Positions 6,278-13,831 of a DNA stretch of 18,599 nt are shown here, piece after piece. The position numbers and the translations under genes were made by a program. The notes beneath the pieces are model-generated. The model was given only the letters and a program-made list of their open reading frames with translations. It was not told where the DNA came from and did not search any database. This stretch comes from DTU078 sp033808535 (lineage in GTDB: Bacteria; Bacillota; Clostridia; Oscillospirales; CAG-272): positions 1 to 18,599 of the forward strand of contig JAPXNL010000030.1 of the NCBI GenBank assembly GCA_033808535.1, in the 5' to 3' direction. How positions within the stretch are numbered: the stretch's first letter is position 1; each line of letters starts with the position of its first letter.

Positions 6278-8680
6278 ATGGCACGAAAGCGTCGCGCCCG
6301 CAACCAGATGTCTGCCAATCTTGTAATAATCGAGTCACCTCACAAGGCGAATACAATAAAAGGCTTTCTCGGCGGAGGCTATAAAATTGTAGCATCCAAC
6401 GGTCATGTCCGCGATCTGCCTAAATCCACGCTCGGTGTAGATATCGAAAACGGGTTTAAAGCGCGTTATATAAACATACGCGGCAAAGGCGAGCTGATCC
6501 GCGAACTGAAAAAAGAAGTGAAAGCCGCCGACCGGATTTATCTTGCCGCTGACCCTGACCGCGAGGGCGAAGCCATCTCGTGGCATCTTGCGGTGGCGCT
6601 GGACATTCCGGACGAGAAAGTGCGGCGCGTAACTTTCAACGAGCTGACTAAAACAGCGGTCAAAAACGGGTTCAAATCACCGCGCCCTATCGATATGAAT
6701 CTGGTCAACTCCCAGCAGGCGCGGCGGATACTCGACAGAATCGTGGGCTACAAGCTCAGCCCGTTTTTGTGGAAAACAGTCCGCAGCGGTCTGTCGGCGG
6801 GACGCGTGCAATCCGTGGCGACGCGCATCATAGTTGAGCGCGAGGAGGAAATCCGCGCTTTTGTTCCAGTTGAATACTGGACTATTGAAGCGTTGCTCGG
6901 CCAGGGCAAAAAGAAGTTCCGCGCCAAATATTACGGCGATAAAAAAGAAAACGGCCAGGTGGAGCGCATCGAGCTGCATAACGGTGAGCAGGCGAAAGCT
7001 GTGGTCGAGAGTGTGACCGGCAAGCCGTTTACGGTGACGTCGGTGAAAAAGGCGGTGCGCCTGAAAAACCCCGCGCCTCCGTTTACCACCTCGACACTGT
7101 TGCAGGAAGCGTCTAAAAAGCTCGGATTTCAGTCGCAGCGCATCATGCGCGTCGCGCAGGAGCTTTACGAGGGCGTCAACCTCGGCAGCGCGGGCGGCGG
7201 CGTGCACGGTCTTATAACCTACATGCGTACCGACTCGCTGCGCGTTTCGGCTGAGGCGGCCCAAGCGGCAAAAGAATATATCATAGGCGAGTTCGGCGAA
7301 AAGTATTACCCTCAGACGCCGCGCTCCTATAAAACCGATGCCACGGCTCAGGACGCCCACGAGGCGATCAGACCCACGAGCCTTAAATATACACCGGAAT
7401 CGATTAAAAAACAGCTTACCCCGGACCAATATAAACTCTATAAGCTGATCTGGAGCCGCTTTGTTGCGAGCCAGATGGCATCGGCAGAGCTTGACACGGT
7501 CACAGCCGAGCTTGAGTGCGCAGGCCGTGTGTTCAGGGCGAGCGGCTACACAGTCCGCTTTGGCGGCTATCTCGCTGTTTACGGCGATGCCGACGACAGG
7601 GAAGAAAAGGACGAAAGAAATTCTGGCGAGGGCGACGCAGAGCACGAGGAAACGGCACAAAAAGCAAAGCTGCCGGAGTTAATTGAAGGCGAGCAGATTG
7701 CAGCCGAATCGGTCACTCCCGAACAGCACTTCACAGAGCCGCCCCCGCGCTTTACTGAAGGTTCGCTTATCAAGTTCCTCAAAGACAAGGGCATCGGACG
7801 GCCCAGCACATACACGCCGATTATCACCACGATTATAGCGCGGGGCTATGTTAAGCGCGAAGGCAAGTCGCTTGTCCCGACTCCGCTCGGCGAGATTACG
7901 ACAAAACTGATGGTCGACAGCTTCCCCGACGTTGTGGATTATGAGTTCACGGCGCAGATGGAGGAAAAGCTCGACGACATCGAAAACGGCAAGCTCGGCA
8001 TAACCGATGTGTTGAGCGAGTTTTATACCGGCTTTGAAGCCAGCCTGAAAAAGGCTGAGCAGACGGTATCGCGGGAGGACATCAACCTGCCGGTCGAGGA
8101 AACCGACCTGATCTGCGAGAAGTGCGGCAGCCGCATGATAGTTAAAAACGGGCGCTACGGCAAATTCGCGGCCTGTCCCAACTATCCGGAGTGCAAGAAC
8201 ACAAAACCGCTCGACCGCGACGGCAATCCCACAGAAAAAGTCCGCGACAACCCTGAACCGACAGATGTGATATGTGACAAATGCGGCGCGCCGATGGTCA
8301 AGCGGCACGGACGTTACGGGGATTTTCTCGCGTGCAGCCGTTTCCCGGAGTGTAAAAATACAAAGCATCTTGCGCAGGAGATCGGCGTAAAATGCCCGAA
8401 GTGCGGCAGCGAACTCGTGCGCCGCTTCAGCAAGAACCGCAGCGTGTTTTACAGCTGCGAAAAATATCCCGACTGTGACTTTGTGTCGTGGGATATGCCC
8501 ACAAACGAAGCCTGCCCCAATTGCGGAAAACCGCTTTATGTAAAAAAGGGAAAACACCAGCTTGTGTGCAAGGATAAATCCTGCGGATACAAGCGCGATC
8601 TGCCGGAGGAAAGCGACGAAAATAAAGAATTGCCCGGCGGCGAAAAAGAATACGAATATGCAGCCGTAGAGGAAAAATAA
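6278..8680 (+). CDS. topA: DNA topoisomerase I (type IA)
   Basis: 800 residues. The TOPRIM domain begins LVIIESPHKANTIKGFL (Glu19) and contains DPDREGEAISWHL (Asp92, Asp94, Glu96). The active-site tyrosine is Tyr315 in ITYMRTDS. The C-terminus carries four zinc-ribbon modules starting at about residues 610, 663, 704 and 745, each with paired Cys-x-x-Cys motifs. An acidic insertion (about 432-475) interrupts the toroid. TopA relaxes negative supercoils by cutting and rejoining one strand. The usual SPAKA motif reads SPHKA. GGAGG (6263-6267) supports ATG 6278, giving a basic 10-residue extension before the more usual MSxxLVI-type start at codon 11. The stop is 3 bp before plsX, so the two are co-transcribed. 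Confidence 0.98.
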   Translation: MARKRRARNQMSANLVIIESPHKANTIKGFLGGGYKIVASNGHVRDLPKSTLGVDIENGFKARYINIRGKGELIRELKKEVKAADRIYLAADPDREGEAISWHLAVALDIPDEKVRRVTFNELTKTAVKNGFKSPRPIDMNLVNSQQARRILDRIVGYKLSPFLWKTVRSGLSAGRVQSVATRIIVEREEEIRAFVPVEYWTIEALLGQGKKKFRAKYYGDKKENGQVERIELHNGEQAKAVVESVTGKPFTVTSVKKAVRLKNPAPPFTTSTLLQEASKKLGFQSQRIMRVAQELYEGVNLGSAGGGVHGLITYMRTDSLRVSAEAAQAAKEYIIGEFGEKYYPQTPRSYKTDATAQDAHEAIRPTSLKYTPESIKKQLTPDQYKLYKLIWSRFVASQMASAELDTVTAELECAGRVFRASGYTVRFGGYLAVYGDADDREEKDERNSGEGDAEHEETAQKAKLPELIEGEQIAAESVTPEQHFTEPPPRFTEGSLIKFLKDKGIGRPSTYTPIITTIIARGYVKREGKSLVPTPLGEITTKLMVDSFPDVVDYEFTAQMEEKLDDIENGKLGITDVLSEFYTGFEASLKKAEQTVSREDINLPVEETDLICEKCGSRMIVKNGRYGKFAACPNYPECKNTKPLDRDGNPTEKVRDNPEPTDVICDKCGAPMVKRHGRYGDFLACSRFPECKNTKHLAQEIGVKCPKCGSELVRRFSKNRSVFYSCEKYPDCDFVSWDMPTNEACPNCGKPLYVKKGKHQLVCKDKSCGYKRDLPEESDENKELPGGEKEYEYAAVEEK

Positions 8681-8683
8681 CAG

Positions 8684-9691
8684 ATGAGAATCCTGATAGA
8701 CGCGATGAGTGGCGACAACGCGCCGCTCGAAATCATAAAAGGGGCCGTAATGGCCGCCTCCGCTTATGACTGCAACATAACACTGATTGGCGACGAGGAC
8801 ACAATCACAAGCATTGCGGCTGAAAACAACCTCGAAATCAACCGCAGCAACATCAGCTTCGCACACGCAGCCAGCGTTATATCGATGGAAGACAACCCGC
8901 TGTCGGTTGTGCGCGACAAGAGTGACTCGTCGATGGCTGTCGGACTGAAAATGCTGTCGGAGGGGGAGGGCGACGCGTTTGTGTCGGCGGGCAACACCGG
9001 TGCGCTTTACGCCGGCTCAACGCTGATTGTGCGCCGTATAAAAGGCGTGCGCAAAGCCGCGATAGCCACGGTAATGCCGTTCGGCCGGCCGATGCTCATG
9101 CTCGACTGCGGCGCAAATGTAGAGCTTGCGGCGCCTGCGTATGTTCAGCTCGCACAGATGGGCACGATTTACATGCGCAGCATCTTCGGCATACCGTCGC
9201 CTGAGGTGGGACTGCTCAACATCGGAGCGGAGCGGACTAAGGGCACGAAGCTGCTTGTTGAGGTATACAACATGCTCGAGCAGGATTCCTCGATAAATTT
9301 CAAGGGCAATGTTGAGGGCAAGGAGCTGCCCTACGGCGTCTGCGACGTGCTTGTCACGGACGGTTTCACCGGCAACATCGTGCTCAAGCTGACGGAAGGC
9401 TGCGGCAGCTATATAATGCACCGCATTAAAGATGTTTTCTTTAAGAACCTCTTAACCAAAGCTTCGGCAATGCTTGTTAAAAGCGGCATGATGAAGCTGA
9501 AAAACGACTTCAGCGCTTCTCAGTACGGCGGCGCACCGCTGCTCGGGCTGTCAAAACCGGTTATAAAGGCTCACGGCAGCTCCGATGCAGAAGCGATTAA
9601 GAACGCCGTGCGTCAAGCGATAGGCTATATAAATACCGGCATAATATACGAAATCGCGCGCCTGACAGTGGGCGACGAGCTGGGAGAATAA
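8684..9691 (+). CDS. plsX: Phosphate acyltransferase PlsX
   Basis: 335 residues, normal for the family. Signature segments in order: DAMSGDNAP (6-14), the SAGNTGAL loop (101-108), LDCGANVE (140-147), LLNIGAERTKG (177-187) and VTDGFTGN (224-231). PlsX makes acyl-phosphate from acyl-ACP and phosphate, feeding PlsY in phospholipid synthesis at the membrane. The gene begins 3 bp after topA with AGAGG inside the topA end, and rnc begins 6 bp after it. In many Firmicutes fabD, fabG and acpP lie between plsX and rnc; here they are absent. Confidence 0.97.
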   Translation: MRILIDAMSGDNAPLEIIKGAVMAASAYDCNITLIGDEDTITSIAAENNLEINRSNISFAHAASVISMEDNPLSVVRDKSDSSMAVGLKMLSEGEGDAFVSAGNTGALYAGSTLIVRRIKGVRKAAIATVMPFGRPMLMLDCGANVELAAPAYVQLAQMGTIYMRSIFGIPSPEVGLLNIGAERTKGTKLLVEVYNMLEQDSSINFKGNVEGKELPYGVCDVLVTDGFTGNIVLKLTEGCGSYIMHRIKDVFFKNLLTKASAMLVKSGMMKLKNDFSASQYGGAPLLGLSKPVIKAHGSSDAEAIKNAVRQAIGYINTGIIYEIARLTVGDELGE

Positions 9692-9697
9692 CGCGCC

Positions 9698-10390
9698 GTG
9701 GATGTAAATGCGCTGGAGATGACGCTTGGATACGAGTTCCGTGACAAGGGACTTTTAAAGCTGGCTCTGACCCATTCGTCATACTCCAACGAGATGAAGG
9801 CGAAGGGCACTCTTGCCCAAAGCAACGAACGCGCCGAATTTCTTGGCGATGCAGTGCTTTCTTTTATCGCAAGCGAATACCTGTACGAAACTTATCCGAA
9901 GCTGCCGGAGGGCGAGCTCTCGCGAATACGCGCGCAGGCAGTCTGCGAACGTGCGCTAAGCGAATATGCGCAGGAGATTGGTCTGGGCAGTTATCTCTTG
10001 CTCGGGCACGGCGAGGTGCTGTCGCACGGCGAGCGCCGGCCATCGATTCTTGCCGACGCGTTTGAGGCATTGCTCGCGGTAATATACCTCGACGGCGGAA
10101 TGAAAGAAGCGAAGAAATTCGCGCTCCGGTTTCTTGAACCCGAAATAAAGCGTGTTATAGCTGCAAATGTCAAAGACTACAAATCCCTGTTGCAGCAGGT
10201 CGTGCAGGTCGAGCGCGATGTGCTGCTCGAATATGTGGTCACAGACGAATCCGGCCCGCCGCACCGCCGGGTGTATACGGTGGAAGCAAGGCTGAACAAC
10301 AATATCATCGGGCGCGGCAAAAGCAGCACAAAACGCGAGGCCGAACAGCAGGCGGCAAAAGAAGCATTGCGCCTGTTCGGGCTCGAATGA
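9698..10390 (+). CDS. rnc: Ribonuclease III
   Basis: 230 residues. The catalytic domain has NERAEFLGDAVL (43-54; Glu44, Glu47, Asp51) and ILADAFEALLAVIYLDGG (117-134; Asp120, Glu123), so all acidic catalytic residues are present. A double-stranded RNA-binding domain spans about 160-228, with GPPHRRVYTVEA and the basic KREAEQQAAKEAL helix. The start is GTG at 9698, with GGGAG (9682-9686) about 11 nt upstream; the first in-frame ATG would begin at residue 8. RNase III processes rRNA precursors and structured mRNAs. Its last codon overlaps the next gene (ATGA), implying translational coupling. Confidence 0.97.
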   Translation: MDVNALEMTLGYEFRDKGLLKLALTHSSYSNEMKAKGTLAQSNERAEFLGDAVLSFIASEYLYETYPKLPEGELSRIRAQAVCERALSEYAQEIGLGSYLLLGHGEVLSHGERRPSILADAFEALLAVIYLDGGMKEAKKFALRFLEPEIKRVIAANVKDYKSLLQQVVQVERDVLLEYVVTDESGPPHRRVYTVEARLNNNIIGRGKSSTKREAEQQAAKEALRLFGLE

Positions 10391-11187
10391 GCACCGGACA
10401 ACCTCCGCTCGCAATGCCTGGATCTGAAACAGATGAGGCAGCCGGGCGGGAAGAAAACAAGAAGATTACATCGGAAGAATCCGCAGACATAAGGAGCGGT
10501 ATCGGCACTCTCAGCGAGCGTACATTGCACGCGGCGCTTAAACGCCTGTTTGAGCCTGACCAAACCTGCCACGAGGTCAAATATAAAGGTTACATTGCGG
10601 ACATAATGCGCGGCGATGAGATCATAGAGATCCAGACGCGCGCGCTGAATGCCATGCGGGTGAAGCTGACGACGTTCCTTGACAGTAACAAAGTGACGGT
10701 AGTCTACCCCGTGGTGCGCGAAAAATGGCTGAATTGGGTGAATAATGACACCGGAGAGATTGTCAGCCGTCGGAAATCGCCGAAAACCGGCAAACTGCTT
10801 GATGCGTTTGTTGAATTGTATAGAATAAAAATGTTTCTGCGCGACCCCAACCTGACGATTTGCCTTCAGCCGGTCGATGTCGAGGAATACCGTCGGCTTG
10901 ACGGCTGGAGCCGCGACCGCAAAAAGGGTTCGACACGCGCGGAGCGGATTCCAATAGGGGCGGGCGAGCCTGTTTATCTGCACAAAAGTGCCGATTATGC
11001 AGCGCTGCTCGACGGGCTGCCGGACGAATTTACGTCCGCGGAGCTTGCGAAAATAAAAAAAATATCGCGCGGATTAGCGCAGACAGTCATGAATGTGATG
11101 TGCTATGTGGGCGCTGCAGAGTGTATCGGCAAGCGAAGCCGCGCAAAGCTGTATAAAATCCGTACTGACGGAGAAAGTGATTTATGA
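10387..11187 (+). CDS. Unrecognised protein, possible PD-(D/E)XK-like fold
   Basis: 266 residues. I do not recognise a named family with certainty. The first 35 residues are polar and probably disordered. A helix with Glu44 (LSERTLHAALKRLF) is followed by GYIADIMRGDEIIEIQTRAL, with Asp72 and Glu81-x-Gln83. Then come a helix and a hydrophobic strand (KVTVVYPV). Helix-Glu, strand-Asp, strand-Glu-x-Gln resembles the core of PD-(D/E)XK nucleases, with Gln replacing the usual Lys. The C-terminal 60 residues (EFTSAELAKI...AECIGKRSRAKLYKI) look like a winged-helix module. The gene overlaps rnc by ATGA at its start and asnA by ATGA at its end, so it is tightly embedded in the operon and probably expressed with RNase III. 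Nuclease function is inference only. Confidence 0.88.
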   Translation: MSTGQPPLAMPGSETDEAAGREENKKITSEESADIRSGIGTLSERTLHAALKRLFEPDQTCHEVKYKGYIADIMRGDEIIEIQTRALNAMRVKLTTFLDSNKVTVVYPVVREKWLNWVNNDTGEIVSRRKSPKTGKLLDAFVELYRIKMFLRDPNLTICLQPVDVEEYRRLDGWSRDRKKGSTRAERIPIGAGEPVYLHKSADYAALLDGLPDEFTSAELAKIKKISRGLAQTVMNVMCYVGAAECIGKRSRAKLYKIRTDGESDL

Positions 11188-12191
11188 GCGGACTTATAAT
11201 ACCCAGAGACTATAAACCAGTGCTTGACATGCGCCGCACGGTTGTTGCTATAAAAAAGGTTAAAGACTTTTTTGAGCGCGATCTCGCGATAGCGCTGAAC
11301 CTGACGCGAGTTTCCGCGCCCTTATTTTTGCGCGCAAGCAGCGGGCTCAACGACAATCTCAACGGCGTTGAGCGCGCGGTTTCTTTTGATATTCCCGATA
11401 TAGGCGAAACTGCCGAAATCCCGCAGTCGCTGGCGAAATGGAAGCGCTGGGCGCTGGGTGCATACGGCTTTAAGCGCGGCGAGGGGCTTTATACCGACAT
11501 GAACGCCATCCGCCGCGATGAAGTGACCGACAATATGCATTCAGTGTATGTCGATCAGTGGGACTGGGAGTGCGTCATAGACCGTTCGGACCGCAACGTC
11601 GAAACGCTGAAAAAGGTAGTGCGCAAGATTTACACATCGCTGCTGCATACCGAACACTATATAGCAAACGAATACGATTTCGTCAACACCCTGCTGCCAG
11701 AAGAAATACATTTTATCACAGCCCAGGAGCTTGAGGACGAATATCCCGATCTCTCGCCGAAAGATCGGGAGTATATGGCGGTCAAGCGCTACGGTGCGAT
11801 ATTCCTTATGGGAATAGGCGGCAGGATGAAATCCGGGCAGATTCACGACGGGCGCGCGCCCGATTATGACGACTGGTCGCTCAACGGCGATATTATCGTC
11901 TATTACCCCGTGCTCGACAACGCGTTCGAACTCTCGAGCATGGGCATCCGCGTTGACGAAGAGACGCTGCTGGCACAGCTTGCGGAGCGCGGCTGCCCGG
12001 AGCGTGCCGAGCTGCCGTTCCACCGCGCACTGATAGCGGGCGAGCTGCCGCTGACAATTGGCGGGGGCATCGGCCAGTCGCGCATGTGCATGTATTTTTT
12101 GCGCAAAGCGCATATCGGCGAGGTTCAGTCGTCGCTGTGGCGACCCGAAGATGAACAGCGCTGCAGAGATGCAGGGATAGTGCTGCTCTGA
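11184..12191 (+). CDS. asnA: Aspartate--ammonia ligase (asparagine synthetase A)
   Basis: 335 residues, family-typical length. Class II aaRS-like motifs are present: SGLNDNLNGVERAVSFD (53-69), DNMHSVYVDQWDWE (116-129) and the C-terminal GGGIGQSRMC (293-302). AsnA makes asparagine from aspartate, ammonia and ATP in the cytoplasm. It starts inside the stop of the preceding gene (ATGA, 11184-11187), with GGAG upstream in that gene, so translation is probably coupled. No T-box or other asparagine-sensing leader can precede it in this arrangement, which is unusual for an amino acid synthesis gene. It is the last gene of the run and is followed by a strong terminator. Confidence 0.97.
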   Translation: MSGLIIPRDYKPVLDMRRTVVAIKKVKDFFERDLAIALNLTRVSAPLFLRASSGLNDNLNGVERAVSFDIPDIGETAEIPQSLAKWKRWALGAYGFKRGEGLYTDMNAIRRDEVTDNMHSVYVDQWDWECVIDRSDRNVETLKKVVRKIYTSLLHTEHYIANEYDFVNTLLPEEIHFITAQELEDEYPDLSPKDREYMAVKRYGAIFLMGIGGRMKSGQIHDGRAPDYDDWSLNGDIIVYYPVLDNAFELSSMGIRVDEETLLAQLAERGCPERAELPFHRALIAGELPLTIGGGIGQSRMCMYFLRKAHIGEVQSSLWRPEDEQRCRDAGIVLL

Positions 12192-12220
12192 ATATACAAT
12201 AGCTGCGATAATAAAAATAA

Positions 12221-12272
12221 GGGCGTATAACCGATAGGCACAATAAAGTGCCCGCGGGTATACGCCCTTTTT
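12221..12272. terminator. Terminator between convergent genes (probably bidirectional)
   Basis: GGGCGTATA (12221-12229) pairs with TATACGCCC (12259-12267), followed by T5 on the plus strand. An inner stem GGCAC (12237-12241) with GTGCC (12248-12252) and CCG/CGG pairs extend the hairpin. On the minus strand the same stem is followed by a T-rich tract (TTATTTTTATT), so it can also end the DUF1861 unit. Confidence 0.9.
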
Positions 12273-12292
12273 ATATGGCTTTTAGATTTCAG

Positions 12293-13270
12293 TCAGCGTG
12301 CTGCGAGGTTTTCGTACTCGAGCAGCGGGTCGTCGATGAGAATGCGCCCCTCGCATGCGTCGCTCAAACCGGAGTATAGCATTGCCTTTCCGCCGCCCAG
12401 CCGCACAATGCCGGAGGTAAACGTGACATCGGCAAGACGAGGCTGCTTTGGAGGCGCGTCGGGGAAACACGAGCGGTCGGCAATAATCTTCGGCGCGGTA
12501 TGCGTGCCGCGCAGATAATCGACTCCGAATGCGATGCTGTAATAATGGAGATAGTGAACGCCGTCTATCACTTTGCCCCACGAGCGGTGTCCGATAACGC
12601 CTATCCTGCCGCTGCCGAGGTCGTGGAGCTGGTTGCAGCCGCCCCATTCGTCGTCGGGGAACAGGTTTTCCAGATACGGCGCGTTGTATATGAAACCGGG
12701 CGTTATATCGGCAAGACTGTCGGCGATTGCAAATCCGACCTTGCACACGCACTGGTGTTTTGTTCTGACCGCTTCGTCGTTGGGGCGCGAGAAAACTGCA
12801 ATGCGCCCGTCGCCAAGCTGAAGCAGGCGTATGTCTTTCATATAGCCCGGCCCTGAAAAGATATATTTAAGGTCGTATATCGACTTGCCGCGGTAAAACC
12901 GGGTTTCGTAATAGATAGGGCTCCGGTCCCAATCGACATATACGCCGCCCAGCAGTAGCTCACCGTCTATGAAAGTGACGAACGGGTCCTGCAGGTCGAA
13001 CACGGGCGCGTCGGCGATGAGCGACCAGTTTGTATCGCTGCCTTCAAAGAACATAGTGCGCGATTTCTCGGAATCGCGGCTCTCGACCCGCCCGGCTATT
13101 ACGGTGCGGCTGTCGTCGGTGAAGGGAATAGAGGTATTATATACGTCAAGCCCGTCCACGCCGGAAAAAGTTAGAATCTTGCCGCGGTTTGCAGGATAAT
13201 GAAAACGCCTGAAATCGGCATGCTGCAGCCTGCCCGATTCCGAGCGTGTGATTTTTTCAAACAAAGCCAT
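12293..13270 (-). CDS. DUF1861-family beta-propeller protein (GH130/GH43-like fold)
   Basis: 325 residues. Features match the DUF1861 family, related to five-bladed propeller glycosidases and phosphorylases: RGKILTFSGVDGLDVYN (29-45), FDLQDPFVTFIDGELLLGG (91-109), MKDIRLLQLGDGRIAVFSRP (144-163), EWGGCNQLHDLGSGRIGVIGH (208-228). Family members have been placed near glycan-processing genes, but the activity is not settled as far as I know. No signal peptide is seen, so a cytoplasmic role on a small glycan or glycoside is likely. GGAGG lies 8 nt before the ATG. Last gene of the kinase-VanZ-DUF1861 unit, 18 bp after vanZ. Family call fairly sure, function unknown. Confidence 0.87.
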   Translation of the reverse strand: MALFEKITRSESGRLQHADFRRFHYPANRGKILTFSGVDGLDVYNTSIPFTDDSRTVIAGRVESRDSEKSRTMFFEGSDTNWSLIADAPVFDLQDPFVTFIDGELLLGGVYVDWDRSPIYYETRFYRGKSIYDLKYIFSGPGYMKDIRLLQLGDGRIAVFSRPNDEAVRTKHQCVCKVGFAIADSLADITPGFIYNAPYLENLFPDDEWGGCNQLHDLGSGRIGVIGHRSWGKVIDGVHYLHYYSIAFGVDYLRGTHTAPKIIADRSCFPDAPPKQPRLADVTFTSGIVRLGGGKAMLYSGLSDACEGRILIDDPLLEYENLAAR

Positions 13271-13288
13271 AACAAATGCCTCCGTTTG

Positions 13289-13795
13289 TTACTTATTTTT
13301 ACGGGCTTTTTTGCCTCGCCGCCCTGTGACGGCCCGAATTGCGGCGCCTGTAGCCGCAGCCACTATAATGCCTGCCGCGGCACCTGCCAGGTCTATTAAA
13401 AAATCGCGCAGCTCACAGCTTCGCCCCGGTACAAAATACTGGTGAATCTCGTCGCTTGCCGCAAAAAGCACGCAATATATAAATGCTGCCAGCCTGTTTA
13501 CTTTAAACGAATACGCCGCAGCAGCTCCGAGTACACCAAGAACTGCAAATACCGCAAAATGCGCGGCTTTGCGCACGATAAATTGCAGACTTTCGATATA
13601 TTCATGTTTTACTTCGGGCGGCATATCAGCAAATCCGCTGTCGAGTATACCGGCGATAAAACTTATCAAAGCTGCGCTTTCACCCGAAGACTGGTCGGCG
13701 GTTTTGCCGGATCTTGAAAAGATAAATGCCGACCATAGAGCGAGCAGTACCAGAAAAAGTATGCCCGCCTTCATATTAACCGCTCTGTTTGTCAT
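13289..13795 (-). CDS. VanZ-family membrane protein
   Basis: 168 residues with about four membrane segments (about 9-26, 74-96, 101-119, 133-154) and a basic tail (GRRGKKARKNK). VanZ-domain signatures are FIFSRSG near the first segment, RKAAHFAVFAVLG (75-87) and DEIHQYFVPGRSCELRDFLIDLAG (115-138), with conserved acidic and His positions. VanZ proteins are associated with low-level teicoplanin resistance and envelope traits, but this subfamily is very widespread and resistance should not be assumed. Start uncertain: ATG 13795 or ATG 13774 (residue 8), both with weak Shine-Dalgarno sequences. Lies 36 bp downstream of the BY-kinase gene, hinting at a cell-surface polysaccharide role. Confidence 0.88.
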   Translation of the reverse strand: MTNRAVNMKAGILFLVLLALWSAFIFSRSGKTADQSSGESAALISFIAGILDSGFADMPPEVKHEYIESLQFIVRKAAHFAVFAVLGVLGAAAAYSFKVNRLAAFIYCVLFAASDEIHQYFVPGRSCELRDFLIDLAGAAAGIIVAAATGAAIRAVTGRRGKKARKNK

Positions 13796-13831
13796 AATGA
13801 CTTACGATTTGCGGCTGTTCTGTGTGACATG

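Noticed and set aside
6677..8866. Long minus-strand open frames (6677-7660 and 7679-8866) opposite topA
   Set aside because: They are antisense to a well-supported gene, match no family pattern, and arise from codon bias of the plus-strand gene.
13289..13795. Glycopeptide resistance gene vanZ
   Set aside because: Only family-level VanZ similarity; no vanR/S/H/A/X genes nearby, so resistance is not supported.
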